Origin: CAWCHZ01 sp963795555
Lineage (GTDB): Bacteria > Actinomycetota > Thermoleophilia > Solirubrobacterales > Solirubrobacteraceae
Direction of reading: 5' to 3'
Assembly: GCA_963795555.1 (NCBI GenBank)
Contig: CAWCHZ010000002.1
Span: forward strand, 1,364,001 to 1,428,000
DNA length: 64,000 bases
Shown: in pieces, positions 17,392 to 26,367 of the stretch
How the letters are laid out: each line of letters starts with the position of its first letter
Position numbering within the stretch: position 1 is the first letter of the stretch
The notes under the pieces: model-generated
Databases searched by the model: none
What the model saw: the letters and a program-made list of their open reading frames with translations, nothing else
Told to the model about the DNA's origin: nothing
Made by a program: the position numbers and the translations under genes

Positions 17392-18660
17392 ATGCGGGTC
17401 TTCCAGACGCTCATCGCGTTCAGCGGCTGCGCCGTGCCGCAGCTGGCGCTGACGCGAGAGCTCCTCGAGCGCGGTCACCAGGTGCGGGTGGTGGCCCACC
17501 GTGCCGCACGGGAGCGCATCGAGGGCATCGGAGCCGAGTTCGTCGAGATCCGCCGGTGGCTTCCGGACTTCGACCCCACGCAGACCAACCCGGTCCGCGA
17601 ATGGGAGAAGCGCACGCAGCTTGGCGCCGCGAAGCTGATGCGCGACTTCGCAAACGCAGTGGTGCCGGATGCCACACGGGAGTACATCGAGCTGCTCGAG
17701 GACTGGAACGCCGATGTGTTCGTGTTCGGTTGGACTTTCACCGCCGCGGCGATCGCCGCTGAGCACGCGAACATTCCCGCGGTCGCGCTCGTTCACTGGG
17801 CCTATCCGTTCCCGGCGCGCGGCGCGCCGCCGCTGTTCAGTGGTCTGAAGCCGATGGCCGGTCCGGTCGGTGCCGCGCGCGACCGCCTGCTCAATCGCGC
17901 GACCCGGCGCTTCTTTGCGGCCGGGCTGCCGCTGCTCAACGAGGTCCGTGCCGAGCACGGGCTCGCGCCGCTCGGGAACTGGGAAGACCAGCTCCTCGGT
18001 GTGCGGGCCCTCTTTGTCACGACCGCGCCCGAGCTCGACTTCGCGAGCAAGGCCCAGCTGCCTGCGAACGTTCGCTACGTCGGGCCCGCGTTCGAGCGAT
18101 TCCAAGCTGACTGGGAGTCGCCTTGGCCCGAGGAGAACACCGATCCGCTGGTGCTCATCAGCTTTAGCACCGCCAACACCAACCAGAATCAGCTCGCCCA
18201 GCGAGTGCTCGACGCGGTCGCCGGGCTGCCGATCCGAGCGCTGCTGACAACCGGCGCGCTTGACACCGGCCACCTCCGCATCCCCGACAACACGCGTACC
18301 GCGGCGTTCGTCCCCCATCGAGCCGTGCTTCCCCACGCCTCGCTCGTCGTCACCCACACAGGATGGCAAACAGTCAACGCCGCGCTCGCCGAGGGTGTCC
18401 CCCTCGTCTGCATCCCCGACATAAGCGAGCGGTCCGGCAACGCCGCCCGCGTCGTCTATGCGAACGCCGGCGTCAGAGTCAACAGGAAGAGTTCCCCAGA
18501 GAAACTGCGCCGCGTGATCACCAAAGCCCTCCAAGACCAATCGATCAAACAAGGAGCCCGCGCGATGGCCGAGGCCCTCGCCCGCAACAACGGCGCCACC
18601 CGCATCGCCGACGAGCTGGAACGTCTGCCCACAACGCCCACGGCAGCCACGCCCAACTGA
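17392..18660 (+). CDS. UDP-glycosyltransferase-like (MGT family, GT1) glycosyltransferase
   Basis: 422 residues with a GT-B fold. The N-terminal acceptor domain begins FQTLIAFSGCAVPQLALTRELLERGHQVRVV. The C-terminal donor half has VLISFSTANTNQNQLAQRVLDA and HAGLVVTHTGWQTVNAALAEG-like segments, in which THTGW...EGVPLVCIP replaces the usual THGG motif. Such enzymes glycosylate small lipophilic acceptors such as macrolides. No strong ribosome site is seen, so a near-leaderless start is possible. The palindrome at 17366 may control it. Confidence 0.8.
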   Translation: MRVFQTLIAFSGCAVPQLALTRELLERGHQVRVVAHRAARERIEGIGAEFVEIRRWLPDFDPTQTNPVREWEKRTQLGAAKLMRDFANAVVPDATREYIELLEDWNADVFVFGWTFTAAAIAAEHANIPAVALVHWAYPFPARGAPPLFSGLKPMAGPVGAARDRLLNRATRRFFAAGLPLLNEVRAEHGLAPLGNWEDQLLGVRALFVTTAPELDFASKAQLPANVRYVGPAFERFQADWESPWPEENTDPLVLISFSTANTNQNQLAQRVLDAVAGLPIRALLTTGALDTGHLRIPDNTRTAAFVPHRAVLPHASLVVTHTGWQTVNAALAEGVPLVCIPDISERSGNAARVVYANAGVRVNRKSSPEKLRRVITKALQDQSIKQGARAMAEALARNNGATRIADELERLPTTPTAATPN

Positions 18661-18726
18661 CGACGCTGAGATCGACCACGCCGCTTATCGGGCGGCGCTG
18701 GGATTTGATCGGCAATGCTGGATCGC

Positions 18727-18754
18727 TTGACTAGCCGTACGCTGTCCGTACAAT
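18727..18754 (+). promoter_or_regulatory. Toxin-antitoxin promoter with internal inverted repeat
   Basis: TTGACT (18727-18732) and TACAAT (18749-18754) are separated by 16 bp. Between and over the -10 lies the inverted repeat GTACG-CTGTC-CGTAC (18737-18751), a likely autoregulatory operator for the antitoxin. Transcription would begin near 18761, so ATG 18762 would be read from a leaderless message. Confidence 0.55.
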
Positions 18755-18761
18755 GGTGCTC

Positions 18762-19013
18762 ATGCGTACCCAGCGACTTGAGCTTCGGTTGACTGACGGC
18801 GAGCGGCAACTCGACAGCGCCGCGGCAACGGCCGTGGGCGAGACGCTGAGCGACTTTTTTCGTCGTGCGGCAAGCGCGCGTGCCCAGGAGGTTCTTGCCG
18901 ACCAGCAGCGGATCGTACTCAGCGAGGAGGAGGCGGCGCGCTTCCTAGACGCACTGGACGCCGTCGATCAGGACACGGTCGCGCGCCTGCGTAAACTGCG
19001 CAAGCGCGCGTGA
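18762..19013 (+). CDS. DUF1778-type antitoxin (TacA-like)
   Basis: 83 residues. The ribbon-helix-helix N-terminus (MRTQRLELRLTDGERQLDSA) and the DUF1778 signature GETLSDFFRRAASARAQEVL are followed by a C-terminal tail (RIVLSEEEAARFLDALD) that in this family wraps the toxin. ATG 18762 is preferred over ATG 18753 because the predicted -10 covers 18753. Its stop overlaps the GTG of the GNAT gene (GTGA). The protein would both neutralise the toxin and repress the operon. Confidence 0.85.
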   Translation: MRTQRLELRLTDGERQLDSAAATAVGETLSDFFRRAASARAQEVLADQQRIVLSEEEAARFLDALDAVDQDTVARLRKLRKRA

Positions 19014-19534
19014 CCGCCGGCTTCGCCGGCACCGAACGCTACGACGCTGCCCGCCACGACGTCACAGGCTTCAGCTGCGGCAACGAGCTACTCGACCAAT
19101 GGCTCATACGCTATGCAGGCCAGAACCAGCGTCGAGACGCAGCACGAACATTCGTCGCCGCAACCACCGACCAGCGCGTGTACGGCTACTACACGCTCCT
19201 CGCGGGTCAGCTCGCTCATCACGACGCGACGCCCGAGACCAGCAGGGGGCTCTCGCAGCACTTTCCGATCCCGGTGGCGATCCTCGCCCGTCTAGCCGTC
19301 GATGCCGGCCAGCAGAGCCAAGGGATTGGCGCAGCACTTCTCAACGACGCACTTGTGCGCGTGGTCCACGCTTCTGAGCAGGTCGCCGTGCGCACGGTGC
19401 TCGTGCATGCGATTGACGAGAATGCCTCGTCGTTCTATGAGCGGTTCGGGTTCCAAGCGCTCAGCCAAGCCCCACGGACGCTGATGGTCAGCCTTCCCAC
19501 ACTCCGCGCCGCTGGCTACCACCCACAGCTTTAG
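19010..19534 (+). CDS. GNAT-family acetyltransferase toxin (TacT-like)
   Basis: 174 residues. It has the TacT/AtaT pattern: DVTGFSCGNELLDQWLIRYA near the N-terminus, RVYGYYTLLAGQLAHHD, and the acetyl-CoA loop LAVDAGQQSQGIGAALLNDAL (Q/R-x-x-G-I/A). A C-terminal NASSFYERFGFQAL follows, carrying the conserved catalytic tyrosine region. TacT toxins acetylate the amino group of aminoacyl-tRNAs and stop translation. The pairing with a DUF1778 antitoxin through a GTGA overlap makes the call strong. Confidence 0.88.
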   Translation: MTAGFAGTERYDAARHDVTGFSCGNELLDQWLIRYAGQNQRRDAARTFVAATTDQRVYGYYTLLAGQLAHHDATPETSRGLSQHFPIPVAILARLAVDAGQQSQGIGAALLNDALVRVVHASEQVAVRTVLVHAIDENASSFYERFGFQALSQAPRTLMVSLPTLRAAGYHPQL

Positions 19535-20680
19535 ATCCCTCAGCGCCTATCGTAATCCGGTGCCGCTTGGGATCGTGCCCCACGGGGCCGCCGCCGCAGC
19601 GGGCACGGAGGCGCCGCTGCACGCGCACACCAGGAACCAGACGTATCGACGTTGACCTCGGGTACGGTGCCCAGGCTTGCACACGATGCAGCTCAACGGA
19701 GAAACGCGCGGCAACGGGCCACTCGATGTGCGGCTCATTGCAGGGATGAGGACTCTTCGCTCCGCCGGTCGAATCCCAGAGTCTCCGTGCTCCTAGCAAC
19801 GTCGACCAGGGTGTGCTGCGCGTCGCAATTGGCGGTAGCAGCCCCACACGCATCCAGATACGCAGGGTCCGACGCTGGCTTCCGCTGGGAGTCCGACATG
19901 ACGGCGCTTGTGGCGTCGCAGACGGTCCAGCCGGCTGAGGGGTAGCGCGCACGAGCTAGAGCGCCGGATGGTGGTAGGTGCCGATGCGCGGGCATGACCG
20001 CTAGCGATGCTCAGCTGTCTTCCAGCAAACAACTGGTGCCTAACCGGGTGGTTCGGGCACCGTGTTTCCCCCACGCCACGGAGGCCGAGTGCAACCAGAC
20101 CGCGAGATCACAGACCCCGGGTCAAGCGGCAGTCTCTGAATGCGTCTCTTGGGGTCGTTGGAGAAGAGGTACGCAACGCCGCCATCTCAGGAGGCTTCGA
20201 TGCGCCGGATATCTCGCTCCAACTCTTCAAGCTCAAAGTGACCCAAGAGCACTGGAGGTACCTGTATGACTTGCAGATGGAGATGCGCACTCGCATCTTC
20301 AAGTTCGCAGCAGAGATCAAGGCCGCCCCCGTGGATCACGATGCGCCCAAGCGCAACGCCTCGATGGCGCTCTTACTGTTCGATGGCTCCGGCGCAGACA
20401 GGCCTTGGCAAGAAGGCTGGGCAGCGCCCGAATCCCAACAGCCACGGGATACCGCGCAGGCTGCCCTAGATGGCCCGGGCGAACCTCTCCGATGATGCAC
20501 CCAAGCGCGCCCCGCGCGCGGTCCGGGAATGCCAGCGCAACCCAGCTCACGGCGAGATCCTTGGCGTCCACCAGCACCCGGGAGCCTGGATATGCATGAC
20601 ACCACGCGCACGCCATAAGCCGCGCACACCAGATCCGGCTCAGGCAGCGCCCGCTTGGTGGCGCCCTTGGCCACTGTCCG
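19535..20680. other. 1.1-kb stretch without a recognisable gene, probably decayed mobile DNA
   Basis: Several open frames exist, the longest 20007-20495 (+, 162 codons), but none has a recognisable domain, a good ribosome site or the strong third-position GC bias of neighbouring genes. Base composition is patchy and less GC-rich than flanking genes. It lies between an acetyltransferase toxin and a recombinase remnant, which suggests degraded remains of an earlier integrated element. Confidence 0.5.
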
Positions 20681-21071
<391 letters not shown>

Positions 21072-21156
21072 TTGCCTGGAACCCTTTCCAACAACCGATA
21101 AAGTCCCTGTATATGGGCATCTTTCGTCGAGCCGGTCGAGTTGCGTAAGGCTGTTC

Positions 21157-21177
21157 GGGGACAAAGTTCGGGACAAA
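21157..21177 (+). repeat. Left pair of GGGACAAA words, putative integrase arm sites
   Basis: GGGACAAA occurs at 21158-21165 and 21170-21177 (12-bp period), 87 bp inside the left attachment repeat. A matching pair is found near the right end (37862-37882), in the same orientation. Tyrosine integrases of the lambda type bind short repeated arm sites flanking the core. Confidence 0.45.
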
Positions 21178-21214
21178 AAAGCTGTCCGGCGGGTGCGCTA
21201 CGGTTGCTCGCGTC

Positions 21215-22486
21215 ATGGCTGCCACGAGCTTCGATCCGACCGCTGCGATCTCTGGGCATGTGTACGTGCGCGAGGGCAAGCTGCGCGCTGTCTGGTACGC
21301 GAAGTGGCGCGACCACACCGGTCAGCATCAGAAGCGACTCGGGCCGGCGTGGACGGGCAAGGGCGCGCCGATACCCGGCACCTTTCGCAAGCGCGACGCG
21401 CAGGCCGCGCTCGAGGAACTGCTGGTCGAGGCGCGCCGCGGCGCGCGGCGCCAGGAGCGCACCGGCGTCACCTTCGCCGACGTCGCCGAGGACTGGTTTC
21501 AGCACGGCCGCTTCGCGCGCGACTGGTCGGCCTCGACTCAGGTGGACTACCGCTCGGTGCTCGACGCGCACCTGCTGAAGGCGTTCGGATCGCGCCGGAT
21601 CGAGTCGATCACCTCCGAGCAGATCCAGGCCTGGCGCGACAAGCTTGCCAAGGAGACCCATCCCGACGGCGAGCTCAAGCGGGCCCGCAAGACCGTCAAC
21701 AAGATCGTCGTCCAGATGCACGCCATCTTCGAGCACGCCATCGAGTACCACGGTCTCGTGGTCAACCCGGTCGCCCGGGTCAAACGCCTGCGGGAGTCAA
21801 ACGATCCAGCGCGCTTTGACTTCTTCTCGCCCGAGGAGATCGACCTGCTCGTCGCCACCGCGGCCGCCGGCGCACACCGCGACCCGGGTCGCCCGGCGGT
21901 GTCAGAGACCGAGCAGGCGCTGCGCACGTTCGAGGACGAGCAGGACGCTGCGATCTACCTGACCGCCGCGATGGCTGGACTGCGACGCGGCGAGCTGCTC
22001 GCTCTGCGGTGGTCAGACATCGACTTCGAGCAATCCTCGATCCGCGTCTACGAGGGCTACAGCGCCAACACCACTGGCAAGACGAAGTCCCGCAAGTCGC
22101 GGACGGTGCCGATGATCGACAAGGTCGCCGAACGCCTCCAACAGACAAAGCAACGCGGCTACCTGACCGCCAAAACCAACCTCGTCTTCGTCAGCCGCGA
22201 GCGGACCAACGTGGATGGATCCGCGCTGCGACGCCGCTACATCGCCACCCTGGATGCCGCTGGCCTGCGGCAGCTGCGCTTTCACGACCTCAGGCATACC
22301 TTCGGGTCGCTGGCCATCAACGTCGCCTCGATCGTGCAGGTCCAGGCGTGGATGGGCCACGCCGACATCAAGACCACGATGCGCTACCTGCATCACAAGA
22401 GCCGCGCCGATGACGCCCGGCTGCTGTCCGCTGCCTTCGAGCCCTCACCAAGCCGGAACGGCGTGACGGCAGACGACCTCGGGTGA
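21215..22486 (+). CDS. Tyrosine recombinase/integrase
   Basis: 423 residues. It has an N-terminal arm-binding-like domain, a SAM-like core-binding domain (about 85-185: VTFADVAEDWFQHGRF, TVNKIVVQMHAIFEHAIEY) and the catalytic domain. Catalytic residues are visible: Arg in AGLRRGELLALRW, His and Arg in HDLRHTFGS near residue 356, the second His in MGHADIKTTMRY and the nucleophile Tyr near 391 (MRYLHHK). It lies next to the left attachment repeat and presumably integrated the island into tRNA-fMet. Confidence 0.93.
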   Translation: MAATSFDPTAAISGHVYVREGKLRAVWYAKWRDHTGQHQKRLGPAWTGKGAPIPGTFRKRDAQAALEELLVEARRGARRQERTGVTFADVAEDWFQHGRFARDWSASTQVDYRSVLDAHLLKAFGSRRIESITSEQIQAWRDKLAKETHPDGELKRARKTVNKIVVQMHAIFEHAIEYHGLVVNPVARVKRLRESNDPARFDFFSPEEIDLLVATAAAGAHRDPGRPAVSETEQALRTFEDEQDAAIYLTAAMAGLRRGELLALRWSDIDFEQSSIRVYEGYSANTTGKTKSRKSRTVPMIDKVAERLQQTKQRGYLTAKTNLVFVSRERTNVDGSALRRRYIATLDAAGLRQLRFHDLRHTFGSLAINVASIVQVQAWMGHADIKTTMRYLHHKSRADDARLLSAAFEPSPSRNGVTADDLG

Positions 22487-22492
22487 CATGAC

Positions 22493-23611
22493 ATGACTCA
22501 CCACAGTGAGACCGCCCTCAAGGCCCGCTACTGCGCACAGATGATGGCCGCGGCGAGCGTACTCGCCAGCACGGCGCCGGACGACTTCCGCCGTCGGGTG
22601 CTGGCTCGCTGGGTCTTTGTGTACTGCCATGAATTCATTCGCTGGGCGCGTCGCGCCAAGAACGAGCTGCGAGGCCGTACGAACCTGCGCGAGACCGTCC
22701 GCGATCTCGAACGTGCTCTCGATGCTCTCGAGAAGCGCGACTGGGGCTCATATGAGGACATCCGGCATCGCATCGCGGCTCATCGCCAGACCGTGCCTGG
22801 ACCGCTGACAACCTCGATCCCGCAGACCAACGAGATGTGGACTGACATCTCCGACGTCACCGTGCGGATCCTGACCGAGGACGCCCGTGCGATCTGGAAC
22901 CGCATCGCCGACGTGCATGGCATCGCGACCCTCGACAGCTTCCCGCCCATCTCGCCGGAACTCCAAGCTGCGCTCGACGAGCGCGGGTATGAAGCCGCAC
23001 CGGCCGGGCTCCTCTCGGGCGTCGGCTCCTTCGACGCCACCCGCGAGGACGCCGCCTTCATCGTCCAGGGCGGTGACCTCGGCGAGCAGAACCGTCAGCT
23101 CGTCGACGCCGTGCGCAACCTTCGCACGCTCTCGCAGCTGTGGCTGGCAGTCAACGGTCACGAGCCGTACTGGCGCGTCGTCCTGGCAGCAACCGTCACG
23201 GAGGCCTGTACGCTGCTCGACCTGATCTATGGCGCGCCAGCCGGCAATCCCGGTCACCAGCAGCTGGCCCTTCTTGAGCTGCTCGAGCGCGACGAGCCTC
23301 GTTCCGGTGCCATCCCGGTACTTCGTCAGTCCCGCGAGTCCCTCGATTCGGCGTCGCTTGACCATGTGCGGGATCTGCGCAACCGCGTCGGCGCCCATGT
23401 CGACGAGCACCTGTCGGTCAACGAGATCACCGAAACGATGCAGAGCTTTGAGCCCGACGCGCTGAACGCGGTCATTGACACCGCCTTTGACGCCCTCACC
23501 CAGGCCGCCCGCGCCGAGCCGCTCCTGCGACCGGTGCTCATGTTCGACGCCGCGATGAGCGGATTCGCGCTGGCCGAGCCGCCGGAGGCGGCTCGGCCAT
23601 ACGGCGAGTAG
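22493..23611 (+). CDS. Tandem HEPN-like protein, putative RNase effector
   Basis: 372 alpha-helical residues with no family recognised outright. Two halves each end in a motif of the HEPN type, R-polar-x4-H: R91HRIAAH97 and R296NRVGAH302. Each follows an all-helical stretch as in HEPN domains. HEPN proteins are metal-independent RNases common in toxin and phage-defence systems. It starts 6 bp after the integrase and ends 3 bp from the convergent SIR2 gene. HEPN membership is inferred from the motifs only; it could also be a non-catalytic helical protein. Confidence 0.55.
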   Translation: MTHHSETALKARYCAQMMAAASVLASTAPDDFRRRVLARWVFVYCHEFIRWARRAKNELRGRTNLRETVRDLERALDALEKRDWGSYEDIRHRIAAHRQTVPGPLTTSIPQTNEMWTDISDVTVRILTEDARAIWNRIADVHGIATLDSFPPISPELQAALDERGYEAAPAGLLSGVGSFDATREDAAFIVQGGDLGEQNRQLVDAVRNLRTLSQLWLAVNGHEPYWRVVLAATVTEACTLLDLIYGAPAGNPGHQQLALLELLERDEPRSGAIPVLRQSRESLDSASLDHVRDLRNRVGAHVDEHLSVNEITETMQSFEPDALNAVIDTAFDALTQAARAEPLLRPVLMFDAAMSGFALAEPPEAARPYGE

Positions 23612-23614
23612 CTA

Positions 23615-25612
23615 CTACGGGAAGCTCATTGCGTGTAGCGACGGTCGCGGCCCGAGGCAGTAGCGCTCAAGCCCGGCGGCCCCTGTGCGCGTGGGTGGAT
23701 CAAACGCGCTGGCAGCGAGTGTCGCTTCGACATCTCTGTCATCCATCTCACCGGTGAGTCCGAGGGTGACTGCGGCGTGTACCTCCCCGTATCCGAAACC
23801 CAGCTCGCGGCTACGTCGCAATGCGTCCCGTGACGCTCGGGCCGGCTCTCCTCGGGCGCGCTGGACCTCGCCGAGGCCGAGCAGCCCGAGGATCGCCTGC
23901 GCCACGGTCGGGCTGTCCGCGAGCTGCCGATACGCAGCGGCGGCGTCATCCAGCCGACCGTCGGCGCGTGCGATCTCGCCTTCTTCGACCAGTAGCACCT
24001 CGCGCGCGAACCGGCTGGTACGCAGACCATCGTCGATCATCGCTCGCGCCTGGCGGTAGACGCTCTCGACGTCTGCTTCATGCTGCTGGCGGGTGGCGGC
24101 CAGTTCGGCGCAGATCGCGTCGAACACGAAGTTCGTCGCGCCGGCGGCGGTGAAGACCTCCCGGGCTCGGCGAAGGTGCTCGATTCCCACCTTGGCATCA
24201 TCGCGGAGGGTCGCGACTGCGCCGAGCTCGAACTGTCCCCAGGCCCGCCACACGGGGCCGGCGAGCGCGTCAAGACCATCCGCCAGTCGGGCCGCCTCCT
24301 GCGCGGCTTCAGTGATCGCCCCTACCCAGCGCAATGAGAGCGAGAGACACAGCGTGGCCCACGCGGCTGAGCGGGCGTCGCCGCGTGACAGCGCGTCTTG
24401 TTGGGCCAGACGCGCCAGACGTACCCCATGAGCGGGGTCGCACTCCTTGGCCAGATTGGCGGCCTGAATCCGGGCGCCGCGGTCCTCGGGGAACCGCGCG
24501 GCGGCGCGTTGCGCGGCGCGCCAGGCTTCGGCGGTGTGCCCGTTCCAGGTGAGGTAGAGCACGAACTGCTGGTGCGGCCAGCGCCAGGGCAGTGGTGAGG
24601 CTGACACCGCGTTGAGCAGGGCGGTAGCGGCCGGGCGCCACACGGCGCCGTGGATCAGTCCCGTCGAAAACAGCGATCGAGCGGCGCGACGGCGTTCCGG
24701 GCCGTGAACCGTCGCGGCACGGTAGTGACGGCGCGCTTGCTTGACGTCGCCGAAGTCGTCGGCGATCAGGCCGCGGAGAAGATCGTTGGCGCCAATGTCG
24801 ATCGCGGGGTCGGCAACGTCTGGAAGATCCCCGCGTGTCAGCTCGTCGATCGCGGACGGCGTCTCCTGGGTCAGGCCGTGAGCACTTGCCCAGTCCAGGA
24901 AGGCCAGGTCTGGTCGGCGGTCTGCCTGTAGCCGAAGCTGACCGGACTCGACGACGGTCTGAAACCGGGTCGACAGCTCGAGCGTGCGCTCCTCGATGTC
25001 AAACCAGCGTGCGGAATGTGACGCGCGCAACGCGTCGCGGAGCCCCACGCGCAGGTCGAGATCCGCGCCGGCGTAGCCGACGATCGCGACGTCGGCGCCA
25101 CCGAAATCATCGCGCATCCGTCGGGTCCAGGGTTCGCCGAGCGGCTCGAGCACGTCCTCGCTGCGCGCGAGCACCGTCGCATCACCCAGGGTGCCGTGCA
25201 CCTTGACCAGGTGGCCGAGCCCGCATTGACAATCGGGCTCGTCGGCCGGCAGCAGCCGATGCACGTCGACGCCTCCCCGCCGAGCCGCCTCTTCGATCAG
25301 CTCGTCGAAGTTCGGCGTCCACACCGGATGCGAGCACCGCAGCGCCTCGGCAGCGGCGAAGTGCAGCGCGTTGGGTTGCCCCCCGGTCAGCATCGTCCGC
25401 AGGTGGGAATTGATGTCAACGCCGCGTCCGGCCAGACGGCTGAGCAGCGCCTCCGGCGCCATGAGTCGCGCCCGCTGGCCGTCGATTGACAGGCCCAGCG
25501 AAGAGAACAGCGAACGCTGTACCGCGGCGAACATGGGCCGGGCGGCGGGCGAGGCCCATGATGCCCCGGCTCCGAACACAAGCGCCAGCCGCGAGCCCTC
25601 CGCCGAGCTCAT
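23615..25612 (-). CDS. SIR2-domain protein with C-terminal TPR-like repeats, putative NADase defence effector
   Basis: 665 residues. The SIR2 domain (about 8-240) shows VFGAGAS (14-18), TPNFDE (99-104), the catalytic-type His in KVHGT (139) and VGYAGADLDLR (near 180). The remaining ~400 residues are helical TPR-like repeats. SIR2-TPR proteins in defence islands deplete NAD+ when they sense phage; that role is inferred here. The ATG overlaps the acpS stop (TGATG), so AcpS and this protein are translationally coupled. Confidence 0.82.
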   Translation of the reverse strand: MSSAEGSRLALVFGAGASWASPAARPMFAAVQRSLFSSLGLSIDGQRARLMAPEALLSRLAGRGVDINSHLRTMLTGGQPNALHFAAAEALRCSHPVWTPNFDELIEEAARRGGVDVHRLLPADEPDCQCGLGHLVKVHGTLGDATVLARSEDVLEPLGEPWTRRMRDDFGGADVAIVGYAGADLDLRVGLRDALRASHSARWFDIEERTLELSTRFQTVVESGQLRLQADRRPDLAFLDWASAHGLTQETPSAIDELTRGDLPDVADPAIDIGANDLLRGLIADDFGDVKQARRHYRAATVHGPERRRAARSLFSTGLIHGAVWRPAATALLNAVSASPLPWRWPHQQFVLYLTWNGHTAEAWRAAQRAAARFPEDRGARIQAANLAKECDPAHGVRLARLAQQDALSRGDARSAAWATLCLSLSLRWVGAITEAAQEAARLADGLDALAGPVWRAWGQFELGAVATLRDDAKVGIEHLRRAREVFTAAGATNFVFDAICAELAATRQQHEADVESVYRQARAMIDDGLRTSRFAREVLLVEEGEIARADGRLDDAAAAYRQLADSPTVAQAILGLLGLGEVQRARGEPARASRDALRRSRELGFGYGEVHAAVTLGLTGEMDDRDVEATLAASAFDPPTRTGAAGLERYCLGPRPSLHAMSFP

Positions 25613-25983
25613 CAGCGGTCAACGGGTCGGGCCAGGGCGACGGCAGCGGCCATGGACTCCAGGTGGGTCAGTGACACCGTGACGGCGACTGCGAGCTCGC
25701 GGGCACGCTCGGCCGCCAGTCCGTGCAGGCTGACCGCGCATCGCTCCCCTCCCTCCAGCACCTCGACGTCCAGTGGTTCAAAGCCATCGAGTCCCAGTGC
25801 CTTGGTGACCGCTTCCTTGGCCGCGAACCGCGCGGCCAGATTCTCGATCGGGCGTGGTTGAGTGGCTGCGTAGGCCTGTTCGCCGGGATGGAAGAGCTCG
25901 TCGGCCAATGCAGGCGTCCGCTGCATGCGCTTGGCCAAGCGTCGTGGATCGACGATGTCGATGCCGATCAGCGGTGGAAGCAT
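25612..25983 (-). CDS. acpS: Holo-ACP synthase (AcpS-type phosphopantetheinyl transferase)
   Basis: 123 residues. AcpS signatures and Mg2+ ligands are visible: GIDIVD with Asp9, and FAAKEAVTKALG with Glu57; the closing strand is VSLTHLESMAAAVALA. It transfers 4'-phosphopantetheine from CoA to the serine of an acyl carrier protein. Its obvious partner is the divergent ACP gene 93 bp away. It is coupled to the SIR2 gene by a TGATG overlap. An upstream ATG at 26001 is possible. This is probably not the housekeeping AcpS, being island-borne. Confidence 0.88.
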   Translation of the reverse strand: MLPPLIGIDIVDPRRLAKRMQRTPALADELFHPGEQAYAATQPRPIENLAARFAAKEAVTKALGLDGFEPLDVEVLEGGERCAVSLHGLAAERARELAVAVTVSLTHLESMAAAVALARPVDR

Positions 25984-26015
25984 TGTCCCATCATCCCACA
26001 TCGTTGCCGACAAAT

Positions 26016-26045
26016 TCGACAGTCTGTCCGATAATCGGCTATCAT
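26016..26045 (+). promoter_or_regulatory. Divergent promoter/operator of the ACP-XRE-ImmA operon
   Basis: TCGACA (26016-26021) and TATCAT (26040-26045) with an 18-bp spacer form a good promoter. It is overlain by the perfect palindrome CCGAT-A-ATCGG (26028-26038) and the imperfect inverted repeat TCGACAG-T-CTGTCCGA (26016-26031). Further GCCGACA words lie at 26006 and 26055. This is the likely site of the XRE protein encoded downstream, also affecting acpS. Confidence 0.55.
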
Positions 26046-26076
26046 GTGGCAAAAGCCGACAGCGAGGAGACGCTTC

Positions 26077-26367
26077 GTGCCGACCGTAGCCCCCGCACCG
26101 CCCCAGACCACGCCCAACCAGGCCGAGATCGCCAGCATCGTGATCGAGCTGCTGGCCGCACTCTTGGACAGGGACCCCGACGAACTGCGCAGCGAGCTCG
26201 AGGCGAAAGGAACGGGCATGCCCGTCGACTCGCTGGACCTCTGCGACATTCTCGTCGAATTCCGCCAGCGTACGGGCCTGAAGATCCCCAAGCGCAAGCT
26301 ACGCCGCGGGACGATGCGCTCGGTCGCAGCATTCGCCGCGTTTGCCGCGCGGGAGGGGACCCGGTGA
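26077..26367 (+). CDS. Acyl carrier protein-like protein
   Basis: 96 residues from GTG 26077, chosen because GAGGAG lies 7 bp ahead and because the upstream ATG 26044 falls in the predicted -10. The four-helix carrier fold is apparent, with the phosphopantetheine site D51-S52-L53 in MPVDSLDLCDILVEF. The N-terminus is a short proline-rich tail. Together with the divergent AcpS it should form a holo-carrier that holds an acyl or aminoacyl group as a thioester. Its stop overlaps the XRE start (GTGA). There is no ketosynthase or adenylation gene nearby, which is unusual. Confidence 0.82.
   Translation: MPTVAPAPPQTTPNQAEIASIVIELLAALLDRDPDELRSELEAKGTGMPVDSLDLCDILVEFRQRTGLKIPKRKLRRGTMRSVAAFAAFAAREGTR

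Noticed and set aside
20007..20495. A 162-codon plus-strand gene in the decayed stretch
   Set aside because: No ribosome site, no recognisable domain, and composition unlike the neighbours; the start region overlaps other equally unlikely frames.
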